Under the pieces are notes generated by a model. It was not told the origin of the DNA. It did not search any database and saw only the letters and a list, made by a program, of their open reading frames with translations. Of a stretch of 55,496 bases of DNA, positions 15,936-23,685 are shown in pieces. The DNA lies in contig JANQZX010000125.1 of the NCBI GenBank assembly GCA_030728245.1, positions 1 through 55,496 of the forward strand, written 5' to 3'. A program made the translations under genes and the position numbers. Source of the DNA: Saprospiraceae bacterium (GTDB lineage Bacteria > Bacteroidota > Bacteroidia > Chitinophagales > Saprospiraceae). Every line of letters begins with the position of its first letter. Position 1 is the first letter of the stretch.

Positions 15936-16325
15936 TTACTGCCAGAAGAATTGGCGCTTGCGTCCCTGTGGTTCAAATGCCGCCATTAAACGCTCATTTT
16001 GAACGGCTTCCAATTGTACCAATGATTGTATATGATACAATTTCTCCACGTTCAAAAAATAAAATATATATTTTCCCTGCCGTTCTGTTTGTACAACTCC
16101 AGATTGCCTTAAAACAGCTAAATGTTGAGAAACAGCAGATTGGTCAAGATTCATTTCGTTACAAATATCTGTAACAACAATTTTCTTCCCTTGTCCAATG
16201 ATTTCAATGATACGTTGGCGAACTTTATGATTTACCGAACGCAATAAAATTAAAGTTTTTCGAATACCAGCATAATCGAGGGGGAAATTTAGCTGTCCTT
16301 CTTCTTCTAAAATTTTGTTTTTCAT
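15936..16325 (-). CDS. ArsR-family winged-helix repressor, copy 3
   Basis: A 129-aa ArsR-type regulator, paralogous to copy 2. It has PLDYAGIRKTLILLRSVNHK at the N-terminus, the recognition helix QSAVSQHLAVLRQSGVV (about 62-78) and the wing RQGKYIFYFLN. It has a single cysteine (Cys55, in VTDICNEM), not the paired cysteines of metal sensors. The C-terminus is about 17 residues longer than in copy 2 and basic at the end (PQGRKRQFFWQ). The upstream region holds the motif shared with copy 2. The three tandem copies have separate intergenic spacers of 100-145 bp, so each may have its own promoter. Confidence 0.87.
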   Translation of the reverse strand: MKNKILEEEGQLNFPLDYAGIRKTLILLRSVNHKVRQRIIEIIGQGKKIVVTDICNEMNLDQSAVSQHLAVLRQSGVVQTERQGKYIFYFLNVEKLYHIQSLVQLEAVQNERLMAAFEPQGRKRQFFWQ

Positions 16326-16377
16326 CGTTTTAATTTAACCTGTGATGGAATCTTATGCTTTCGCAACTATCATATTA

Positions 16378-16390
16378 CAAATACTGTACC
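16378..16390 (-). promoter_or_regulatory. Shared upstream element of ArsR copy 3
   Basis: CAAATACTGTACC on the plus strand (GGTACAGTATTTG in the gene's direction), 53-65 bp before the ATG. It matches the element of copy 2 at 12 of 13 bases and keeps the TAC-N-GTA palindrome. Confidence 0.45.
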
Positions 16391-16436
16391 TTTTTAATGT
16401 TTGGGGGTAAAAACGTACAACAATAGGTAATATTAT

Positions 16437-16479
16437 TTAAAGTCCAAATATATAAATTTATTATATATAATGACTTTAA
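16437..16479. repeat. AT-rich imperfect hairpin downstream of tsaB
   Basis: TTAAAGTC (16437-16444) and GACTTTAA (16472-16479) form the outer arms, and ATATATAA/TTATATAT the inner arms, with unpaired bases between. It lies 10 bp after the tsaB stop on the minus strand. It may end tsaB transcription, but the stem is weak and the U-tract is poor, so this is tentative. Confidence 0.35.
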
Positions 16480-16489
16480 TATATTTATT

Positions 16490-17173
16490 TCAATGGTTTA
16501 TTTTCGCTGTGGTAATGTTTGGTGGCTTAAGATAAATAGGCTCACCATGCACCAAATCGGAAAAATCACCCTTTCTATATTTTTCGTCACCGAGCTTAGC
16601 AAATACGGACCAGTCCATTTTTGCTGAAGTCCAGACTAAGTTTTTCTTTTCCTCATACATACTTTTTGCTTTTGACATACCGTCGCCAGCAAAAACCAGT
16701 ACCTGATCATTATATGCATCAAATGAATCAGTATTTAATATCAACGCATGATTCGCACCTATTTCATCTCCCTCTTGATTATATAGACCAATATAAACCT
16801 CCATTCTCCTCGCGTCAGTCATACCTACATATAACGCATCATTTATTTGGTTATATTTCAATGCACTTAAGGCTAATATTTTTAGGGTAGGAATAGCTAT
16901 AACCGGAATATTCTGTGCAAAAGCTATGCCTTTAGCTGTACTAACGCCTACTCTTAAAGAAGTGTAAGAGCCTGGTCCCATACTGATGAATATACCTTCT
17001 AAATCCTTTATACTTAAAGACACCTTTTCCAGGCAACTTTCTATCATTCTGGTAAGTACTGCAGCATGTGAAAAAGCCTCTGTGTGCTGAACGATGGATT
17101 TTACCTCTCCATTTTCACACAACAAAACAGTACAATATTCAGATGATGATTCAATACCAAGTAAAAGTGCCAT
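16490..17173 (-). CDS. tsaB: tRNA threonylcarbamoyladenosine synthesis protein TsaB
   Basis: Actin-like ASKHA protein of 227 aa that partners TsaD and TsaE to make t6A37 in ANN-decoding tRNAs. The N-terminal phosphate-1-like segment LGIESSSEYC (5-14) and the ISMGPGSYTSLRVGVSTAKG segment (about 65-84) are the family hallmarks. The C-terminal half is short and lacks metal-binding histidines, as expected for TsaB rather than TsaD. It stands upstream of the three ArsR genes on the same strand with 164 bp between. A TATCTTTG element at 17202-17209 on the minus strand is a possible promoter. Confidence 0.9.
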   Translation of the reverse strand: MALLLGIESSSEYCTVLLCENGEVKSIVQHTEAFSHAAVLTRMIESCLEKVSLSIKDLEGIFISMGPGSYTSLRVGVSTAKGIAFAQNIPVIAIPTLKILALSALKYNQINDALYVGMTDARRMEVYIGLYNQEGDEIGANHALILNTDSFDAYNDQVLVFAGDGMSKAKSMYEEKKNLVWTSAKMDWSVFAKLGDEKYRKGDFSDLVHGEPIYLKPPNITTAKINH

Positions 17174-17201
17174 GCTGTTAGTATTTTTTATATAAGCAAA
17201 A

Positions 17202-17209
17202 CAAAGATA
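17202..17209 (-). promoter_or_regulatory. Candidate -7 element for tsaB
   Basis: CAAAGATA on the plus strand reads TATCTTTG in the direction of tsaB, matching TAnnTTTG, 28 bp before the ATG. No TTG at the expected spacing is visible. Confidence 0.35.
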
Positions 17210-17383
17210 TAAAGAAAAATGTAATTTATACTGTAAGCGGTATATTTTTTTTAGGAAACGGTCATTTTTTGTTATTTATCGGTAAATGGATTCAAAAAAT
17301 AAATACAAATAGCGTTTTACCATGGAAAATCGTACTTTTACGTTTTGAATGTAACACCAGATTTTTAAGTTGGATATCGCTTT

Positions 17384-18454
17384 ATGATTGATAAATTAAC
17401 CGCCATTTATAGCAGGTATGAGCAATTAGAGGAACAATTAGGAAATCCTGATTTAGTCTCCGACCTTTCCCGATATAAAAAAGTAAACAAAGAATATAAA
17501 GATCTTAAACCTTTAATTGAATGCTATTTAATATATGCCGATATTATTGGCAATATCAATACAGCTCAGGAAATGTTAAAAGATAATGATTTTGATATGC
17601 GCCAAATGGCCCATGAGGAATTATCGGTTCTTTTACCTCAAAAGTTAGCACTAGAGGAGCAAATTAAAATGCTGCTTATTCCAAAAGATCCTGCAGACAG
17701 CAAAAATGTTATTCTCGAAATTCGCTCTGGTACAGGTGGTGACGAAGCGGCCATTTTTGCTTCGGATCTCTTTCGCATGTACTCAAGATATATGGAAAAC
17801 AAAGGTTGGAAAACAGAAGTTCTCGATGTAACTGAAGGAGTTTTAGGAGGCTATTCTAAGATAGTTCTCGAAATACAGGGCGATGAAGTGTATGGCCATC
17901 TGAAATTCGAATCCGGAGCACATAGAGTTCAGCGGGTTCCCAAAACAGAGTCTCAGGGACGCGTTCATACCTCAGCGGCAACCGTTGCCATTATTCCTGT
18001 TTGGGAAGACGAAGAAATTAATATAAATCGTGCCGATCTGAAAATTGATACTTTTCGTGCGAGTGGTGCGGGAGGTCAGCATGTTAATAAAACAGAATCG
18101 GCTATTAGGATTACTCACCTCCCAACAGGTATAGTTTCTGAAAGTCAAGATGGTCGTTCCCAACATCAAAACAAGGAAATTGCCATGCAAAAACTGTATC
18201 AGCGTATTCTCGATCAACAAACCGCGGCAAAACAGTCTGAACTTGCCGCTCAACGGAAAAGTCTGGTAGGTAGCGGGGATCGCTCTGAAAAAATCAGAAC
18301 CTACAATTATCCCCAGAATCGTTGCACAGATCATCGTATAAATTTAACGCTTTACAATCTGGACCAGATTATGGACGGACAAATTGACGGCATCATTGAA
18401 GCACTTCAAGTGGCTGAAAATGCACGAATATTAGAAGGTTCTGAGAACGGATAA
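17384..18454 (+). CDS. prfA: Peptide chain release factor 1
   Basis: Class I release factor that reads UAA and UAG and triggers peptidyl-tRNA hydrolysis on the ribosome. In 356 aa, the codon-recognition tripeptide is Pro186-Lys187-Thr188 (PxT type, so RF1 and not RF2), followed by ESQGRVHTSAATVAIIP. The catalytic GGQ is at 230-232 in GAGGQHVNKTESA. No in-frame stop or frameshift is present, again as in RF1. It is preceded by a 210-bp spacer in which I see no RNA gene. It seems to be a single-gene unit; the downstream gene has its own promoter-like element. Confidence 0.96.
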   Translation: MIDKLTAIYSRYEQLEEQLGNPDLVSDLSRYKKVNKEYKDLKPLIECYLIYADIIGNINTAQEMLKDNDFDMRQMAHEELSVLLPQKLALEEQIKMLLIPKDPADSKNVILEIRSGTGGDEAAIFASDLFRMYSRYMENKGWKTEVLDVTEGVLGGYSKIVLEIQGDEVYGHLKFESGAHRVQRVPKTESQGRVHTSAATVAIIPVWEDEEININRADLKIDTFRASGAGGQHVNKTESAIRITHLPTGIVSESQDGRSQHQNKEIAMQKLYQRILDQQTAAKQSELAAQRKSLVGSGDRSEKIRTYNYPQNRCTDHRINLTLYNLDQIMDGQIDGIIEALQVAENARILEGSENG

Positions 18455-18502
18455 AGCGCCTTTCTGTCCAGTTTTATTTATTCTAATTGCACTATTTAGA
18501 CC

Positions 18503-18510
18503 TATCTTTG
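18503..18510 (+). promoter_or_regulatory. Candidate -7 element for the lipoprotein/DUF5723 pair
   Basis: TATCTTTG matches TAnnTTTG, 25 bp before the ATG at 18536. A TTG at 18487-18489 is present, but the 13-bp spacing is shorter than usual. Confidence 0.4.
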
Positions 18511-18535
18511 AACATTCGTTTCAAAATGGTTCTCT

Positions 18536-20035
18536 ATGTCTAATATTCGCATTATACTTTTGTTTATTTTTTGCAACAGTTGTGATGTAGGAAAGGAAAT
18601 CAATTTCTCAGACCCTTCGCCCGAATTGGCTTTTCCTCTCGGAAATGCTGTTTTTGAGCCAGCTTCCTTTTTATTGAACCTTTCATTGCCCGCTACTTTT
18701 ACTACCGATGCGAATGGATTTATACATTTCTCATATTCTACAGTTTTACAGGAAGTAAGCGCCCTACAGTTTACAGGCGAAATAGATGCCTTATTCCCAT
18801 CTATTATTCCAATAAATCAAAATGATTTATTTCTCCCTATTTCATTACCTAATGGCATAGATCCTGTCTCCGTACAATTTGGAGGCGGTGATTTACAATG
18901 GTTTTTTGAAAATTCCTTCAATGAACCTATTGACATTACCCTTAAACTACCTTTTGCTGATTCTTTAAATAAATTAATCGTCCAAACTATATCTTTACCT
19001 GCATATAGTAGTATCGGACTAAAACCTTCCTCTACCAATGCGCTACATCCACTTCTCCTTTCAGGAAAATTTCTACTTATTAAAGATAAAAAAATCAGTC
19101 TTTCCTACGAAGCAAAAGGGAAGTCTGGGAAATTATACACCCTAAGTAATGCAGCGATTAGGTTGTCAAAACCTACCTGGAAGGTCATAAAAGCCTCTTT
19201 CAATCAATATGAACTGGATTTTGGGAACATTGAAAAATCCCTCGATTTTCTCAAACCATTCTACGCCAGTGATTTAAATTTTGACCGCCCCGAAGTTCAG
19301 CTATTCTTTGAACATAATTTTCTCATCCCCATTCAATTTTCTATTCCATCTACTATTATAAGTCTTCCCGATGGGAAAAAGGAGTCACTCATCGCTTTTA
19401 ATAATAACCAAATATTCAATTTAGGAATTGCTACCTCCTCAAATCTGATAAGACGCGACTCTGCCGTGTCCATCACCTCTCCAAATCCCATAAAAACGAT
19501 ATTTAATAAAAAAGCAACGGCTCTTAACTTTCGTCTTACAGCAGGGCTTAATACCAAAAGTTTACAAAATGGACTGGGGTCGATCCACCGAAATGATCAA
19601 TTAAAAATTTCTGCTAAAGTAAATATTCCTTTAGCCGGGCAATTAAGAAACTACCCATTGTCTGACACTATTCCTTTGAATTTAGGTTTGCTGGAAAGAG
19701 TGAACCGGGGAACGGTAAGAATCATTTCAACCAATTCCATTCCCATGTCTATCCATGGGCAATGCTATTTTATGGATGACAAAGGAAATAAACTAGATTC
19801 TTTAATGAAAGGAGGTCCTGGCATTATTTCAAATGCTAAAACTTCTTCCTCCCTAAATCCTACAGCAGAAATTTTCGATTTCCCCGTTTCTGAAAGTCAA
19901 ATGAAGGCTTTACGAGCGTCAAATCGCTTCATCATAAACGCATTTCTCAGTACATTAAAAAACGAAAAAGAATTTATTGAAATAAAAAAGGGGCAGCAAT
20001 TATCTATGAAACTAAGTTTACAAGCAACCTATTAA
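18536..20035 (+). CDS. Putative lipoprotein of unknown function
   Basis: A 499-aa protein I do not recognise. The first 16 residues (MSNIRIILLFIFCNSC) form a short hydrophobic leader ending in Cys16, a plausible Bacteroidota lipoprotein signal although the lipobox FCNSC is weak. The rest is strand-rich, without cysteine clusters or catalytic motifs, and has several similar segments (for example KLKISAKVNIPLAG and DTIPLNLGLLERV) that suggest an all-beta, LEA- or Ig-like fold. It is followed after 11 bp by a DUF5723 outer-membrane protein, so the two probably act together at the outer membrane. Confidence concerns the gene being real; its function is unknown. Confidence 0.7.
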   Translation: MSNIRIILLFIFCNSCDVGKEINFSDPSPELAFPLGNAVFEPASFLLNLSLPATFTTDANGFIHFSYSTVLQEVSALQFTGEIDALFPSIIPINQNDLFLPISLPNGIDPVSVQFGGGDLQWFFENSFNEPIDITLKLPFADSLNKLIVQTISLPAYSSIGLKPSSTNALHPLLLSGKFLLIKDKKISLSYEAKGKSGKLYTLSNAAIRLSKPTWKVIKASFNQYELDFGNIEKSLDFLKPFYASDLNFDRPEVQLFFEHNFLIPIQFSIPSTIISLPDGKKESLIAFNNNQIFNLGIATSSNLIRRDSAVSITSPNPIKTIFNKKATALNFRLTAGLNTKSLQNGLGSIHRNDQLKISAKVNIPLAGQLRNYPLSDTIPLNLGLLERVNRGTVRIISTNSIPMSIHGQCYFMDDKGNKLDSLMKGGPGIISNAKTSSSLNPTAEIFDFPVSESQMKALRASNRFIINAFLSTLKNEKEFIEIKKGQQLSMKLSLQATY

Positions 20036-20046
20036 GCCTCTTTCTC

Positions 20047-21393
20047 ATGATTAAAAAACATAGCATACTCCTGTTTTTTATATTTTCACTCAGTTTTCAC
20101 TCCCCTATTTTCAGCCAATATTCGTTAGCTTTGAATTTGGTTCCTGAAAAATGGCAAGGAAACTTATTGAATCCGGCAAATTTTCCGACGGAGAAAAATC
20201 TGGTTTTATCCCTTCCCCACGTTCAGGGAGGTATTCAATGGTCGCCCTTTTCATTGTACAAATCTTCATCTAAAGATTCCCTAAACCGTATTGACCTGGA
20301 TCTTAACAGCGCCATTCAATCTATGGACACGATAAACAGGATTAACCTTGGCACACAAATAAATACTTTTTCCATTGGATTTAAGGCGGGAGAAAATCAT
20401 TGGATTGCCCTGGGACATAGATTTGTTGGTAGAGCAATGATTCAATTTCCAAAATCATTGGCTCTTCTTGCTTATGAAGGTAACAAACCCTTTATTGGTG
20501 AGAACGTAATTTTATCGTCCCGTCTCGATGCCTTAGCTTATCAAGAGCTTTTTTTACAAATGGGTTTCAGATTGAAAACGGATCCTGCCATTAGCTGGGG
20601 TTTTAAAATTAAGGTCCTCGACGGATTAACTGGTATAAAAACGATAGCTGGTGAAGCTAGTATTTATACTCATCCGGAAGATTATTCATTAACCGGAAAA
20701 ATTAATTATTTAGTAAATACAGCCCCAATAAATACACGCCAACCCTTCGCAAATTTAGGTGCTGCTATTGATATTGGGTTTCAATATCAATCAGAAAAAG
20801 GGTCATTTTCAGGGGCAATTGTCGATATAGGAACCGTTTTTTGGAAAAATGCCCGGCAAATATCTTTGAATAAATCCATTACTTTTGAAGGATTGCCCCT
20901 ATTGGATGCGGGTCAATCTATTGATGCTAATTTTGATAAATGGGTTGATTCCATTGAAACACAACTTACTCCTTTAAGTGAAAAAATTTCTTACGCCAGT
21001 CATTTGCCTGTTAAATTGTTTCTGCATGGACGATACTCCGTAACCAGAAGCAGTCATTTAAACGGATATTTATTCCTTGAAAAATATACAAAAATTCTTC
21101 ATGCCACCGCGGGAGTTGGTTACCTTTTGACATTGAACCCGGTGTTAGATGTGGGATGTAATGTACAATATCGCTTAAGCGGGCAAATTCAGTTGAGTAA
21201 TCATATTGGCATTAATATCGGGAATATAGAATGTTTCGCTTCCCTGGAAAACTGGAATTCTTTGCTCAGTGTGGCAAAAAAAACACAGGGTATTAATGGG
21301 CAATTTGGGTTAAACTATGTTATAAAGTCGGGTAAATCGTCTGATCAACACCAAAGATCTAAAATGAACGAGAAAAAGTTTTTCAGGAAATAG
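20047..21393 (+). CDS. Outer-membrane beta-barrel protein, DUF5723-like
   Basis: A 448-aa exported protein: the signal peptide MIKKHSILLFFIFSLSFHS runs up to about residue 23 (IFSQ). The mature part opens NLVPEKWQGNLLNPANFPTEKNL, typical of the DUF5723 family found in Bacteroidota. It then alternates amphipathic strands that end in aromatic residues, as in an outer-membrane barrel related to the FadL/PorV-like proteins. It follows the lipoprotein gene by 11 bp, and its 3' end overlaps the convergent VWA gene by 11 bp. The function of DUF5723 proteins is not known to me; the family name rests on recall of the N-terminal pattern. Confidence 0.7.
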   Translation: MIKKHSILLFFIFSLSFHSPIFSQYSLALNLVPEKWQGNLLNPANFPTEKNLVLSLPHVQGGIQWSPFSLYKSSSKDSLNRIDLDLNSAIQSMDTINRINLGTQINTFSIGFKAGENHWIALGHRFVGRAMIQFPKSLALLAYEGNKPFIGENVILSSRLDALAYQELFLQMGFRLKTDPAISWGFKIKVLDGLTGIKTIAGEASIYTHPEDYSLTGKINYLVNTAPINTRQPFANLGAAIDIGFQYQSEKGSFSGAIVDIGTVFWKNARQISLNKSITFEGLPLLDAGQSIDANFDKWVDSIETQLTPLSEKISYASHLPVKLFLHGRYSVTRSSHLNGYLFLEKYTKILHATAGVGYLLTLNPVLDVGCNVQYRLSGQIQLSNHIGINIGNIECFASLENWNSLLSVAKKTQGINGQFGLNYVIKSGKSSDQHQRSKMNEKKFFRK

Positions 21394-22495
21394 TGGCTGA
21401 AGAAATATCCTGACCATTAAAAAGAGCGGCCATTAATTTTGGAAATTGTTGAGGGGTACTGGCAAAAGAAGGGATACCCATGGCCGCCAATCTACGTCCA
21501 TTTTTTTTATCATAAGAAGGAATCCCTTCATTGTCAATAGAAAGCAAAGAAACAAATTTCACCCCACCCGATTGTAATTTGTCAATAATTCCAAACATAT
21601 TATCTGACAAATCTCCTTCAAAAAGGTCAGAGATGAGTATTATGGTGGTTTCCGCTGGGTGGGAAATGAGAGATTCACAATATTTCAGCGCTTTGGCAAT
21701 ATGGGTTCCTCCGCCTAACTGGACAGAAAAAAGCAACGAAACAGGGTCCACCAGCTGTTCAGTCAGGTCAATCACATCGGTATCAAAAACAACCAGATTG
21801 GTTTTAAAGGAGGGCATTCCAGCGAGCACGCAGGCGATAATACTGGCATGAACGACAGAATTTGCCATTGACCCACTTTGATCTACGGCAAGAATAAGTC
21901 TGCTTAATTTAGGAGTGTAGGCATTAAAACGGTAAAAATGTTGAGGAATGATAAGATTTTCCTTGGGTTGATAGTTTTTAAGATTCGTCAAAATGGTTCT
22001 CTTCCAATCTATTTTTCCTTTAGGAAAAGCAGATTTAGTTGAATTATTTTTAATGCGACCCCGATATGCTTGTTCCATTGGCCGTGCCAATTCCTTTTTC
22101 AATTGTTCGATCAACTTTTGAATAACTATTTTTGCTGTATCCTTTGTTTCCTCGGGTAAAACATCTTTTAATTGAAGTAAGGTAGCAACCAGGGAGACAT
22201 TCACCTCCAGAGAAGCGAGCAATTCAGGTTCTAAAATCATTTGCTTTAAATCCAATCTTTCAAAAGCATCCATTTGTAATATTCGAACCACTGGGGTTGG
22301 GAAATATTTTCTGATATCCCCGAGCCATTTACTAATTTGTGGCGAGGAACCATTTAAAGCGCCCATATTATCAGCATCATAAATGGAAGCAAGCAAAGCG
22401 TCAATTTCCAACTGATTTTTATCTAGCAATGGAGACTCCTCCTGGGCTGCTTCCGCTCCTAATATTAAGCGCCAACGCTGTAAATGAGTTTCCAT
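21383..22495 (-). CDS. VWA-domain protein of the YehP type
   Basis: A 370-aa protein with an N-terminal helical region (opening RWRLILGAEAAQEE) and a C-terminal von Willebrand A domain from about residue 200. The MIDAS metal site is intact: DQSGSM (DxSxS), the threonine in GGGTHIA and an Asp in ISDLFEGD. The whole length resembles E. coli YehP, including the YDKKNGRRL...MGIPSFA-like tail. In other bacteria YehP-type proteins are encoded with a MoxR ATPase, a DUF5682 protein and a SWIM zinc-finger protein; none is in this window, so this copy stands alone. No signal peptide is seen, so it is cytoplasmic. It is convergent with the DUF5723 gene and divergent from the flippase-like gene. Confidence 0.82.
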   Translation of the reverse strand: METHLQRWRLILGAEAAQEESPLLDKNQLEIDALLASIYDADNMGALNGSSPQISKWLGDIRKYFPTPVVRILQMDAFERLDLKQMILEPELLASLEVNVSLVATLLQLKDVLPEETKDTAKIVIQKLIEQLKKELARPMEQAYRGRIKNNSTKSAFPKGKIDWKRTILTNLKNYQPKENLIIPQHFYRFNAYTPKLSRLILAVDQSGSMANSVVHASIIACVLAGMPSFKTNLVVFDTDVIDLTEQLVDPVSLLFSVQLGGGTHIAKALKYCESLISHPAETTIILISDLFEGDLSDNMFGIIDKLQSGGVKFVSLLSIDNEGIPSYDKKNGRRLAAMGIPSFASTPQQFPKLMAALFNGQDISSATIS

Positions 22496-22584
22496 ATAAT
22501 GATTTCCCTGAAATTAAAATCTTTAAATAAATAAATGCTAAGTTAAATGCTTATTTTGGGAAAAGAAACTCACTACCATTAAAG

Positions 22585-23685
22585 ATGCAAAAAGAGAATT
22601 TTCCTATTCCTGAAGACAAAAAAGAGGAGGCTATTTTACAGTCTATCCATCTGAACAAGATAATTATTCCTATCATCATTGGTATTTTCACCGTAGCCTA
22701 TTTGGTATGGAAACAAGTAGAATGGAAGGAACTTAAAAATATTTCATGGAATGGATTCACGCTATTTTGGTTAAGCATTGCAGTAGTTTTTCTATTTATA
22801 CACCATATTTCGTATTCTTTTCGATTGTATTCTCTCAGTGACAAAGAATTTAATTTTAAAAAATGTATTGAATTAATTTTTATCTGGGAATTTAGTTCTG
22901 CTGTCTCACCTACGAGCGTTGGTGGATCAGCCGTTGCCTTTTTCTTACTTGCCAAAGAAAAACTTTCTTTTGCTAAAACGGCAACTATTGTATTATATAC
23001 CATTGTACTGGATGGCTTATTCTTTTTATTTTCCATACCCGTCCTGTTTTTTATTTTTGGAGGTATCATCATAAGACCTGATATGCAAGGATTCAGCGAT
23101 CTAGGTGGCTGGGGTAATTATTTTATTTTTTCCTACTTGTTCATGTTTTGTTATACCTTTTTGTTTTTCTATGGTTTATTTTTACGCCCTATAGGAATGA
23201 AAAAATTTTTATTAACCTTAACTCGTTTTTCCTTTACTAAAAAATGGAGAAATGATGCCGAGCGTGTTGGCAATGAAATATTACTGGCAAGCAAAGAATT
23301 AAAAATAAAACCAGCCTTATGGCATTTGCGTGCCTTTACAGCAACCATTGGCGCCTGGAGCACTCGTTTTTTACTGCTTCTTGCAGTAATATTGGCCTTT
23401 AACCCTGAAATTTCCCGGGAAATAACAGATCTTGTCCAATTATTTGCCAGACTTGAGGCGATGTTTTTAATCACCCTTTTTAGCCCTACTCCAGGTGGTG
23501 CCGGTTTTGTCGAAGTATTATTTGGAGGGTTTCTTATCGATTATATACCTAATAGTACTGTCGCCACCCTAACAGCCACCGTTTGGCGATTACTAGGCTA
23601 CTATATTTACTTATTCATAGGCGCTGTAGTGGTTCCAAACTGGATTCGCAAAAAGGTGCTAAACGAAAAAATCAATCTTAATTAA
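22585..23685 (+). CDS. YbhN/MprF-type flippase-like integral membrane protein
   Basis: A 366-aa inner-membrane protein of the lysylphosphatidylglycerol-synthetase transmembrane family (UPF0104/YbhN). About eight hydrophobic segments are visible, the first at 30-47. Family sequence marks are the SPTSVGGSAVAFFLL segment near 110-125 and the C-terminal FSPTPGGAGFVEVLFGG segment near 300-316. It lacks the soluble aminoacyltransferase domain of MprF, so it cannot make aminoacyl-lipids by itself; relatives are thought to move lipids or lipid-linked molecules across the membrane. It stands alone, and its stop overlaps the convergent barrel gene by 4 bp. Confidence 0.82.
   Translation: MQKENFPIPEDKKEEAILQSIHLNKIIIPIIIGIFTVAYLVWKQVEWKELKNISWNGFTLFWLSIAVVFLFIHHISYSFRLYSLSDKEFNFKKCIELIFIWEFSSAVSPTSVGGSAVAFFLLAKEKLSFAKTATIVLYTIVLDGLFFLFSIPVLFFIFGGIIIRPDMQGFSDLGGWGNYFIFSYLFMFCYTFLFFYGLFLRPIGMKKFLLTLTRFSFTKKWRNDAERVGNEILLASKELKIKPALWHLRAFTATIGAWSTRFLLLLAVILAFNPEISREITDLVQLFARLEAMFLITLFSPTPGGAGFVEVLFGGFLIDYIPNSTVATLTATVWRLLGYYIYLFIGAVVVPNWIRKKVLNEKINLN

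Noticed and set aside
15902-16174. Plus-strand open frame inside and upstream of ArsR copy 3
   Set aside because: It is the antisense shadow of the ArsR gene, with no family resemblance and no start signal.
15031-16325. Arsenic or metal-resistance operon
   Set aside because: No arsenite transporter, arsenate reductase or metal-binding cysteine motif is present near the ArsR genes.
17322-17348. Eight-codon open frame before prfA
   Set aside because: Too short and without repeated regulatory codons or a following hairpin, so no support for a leader peptide.
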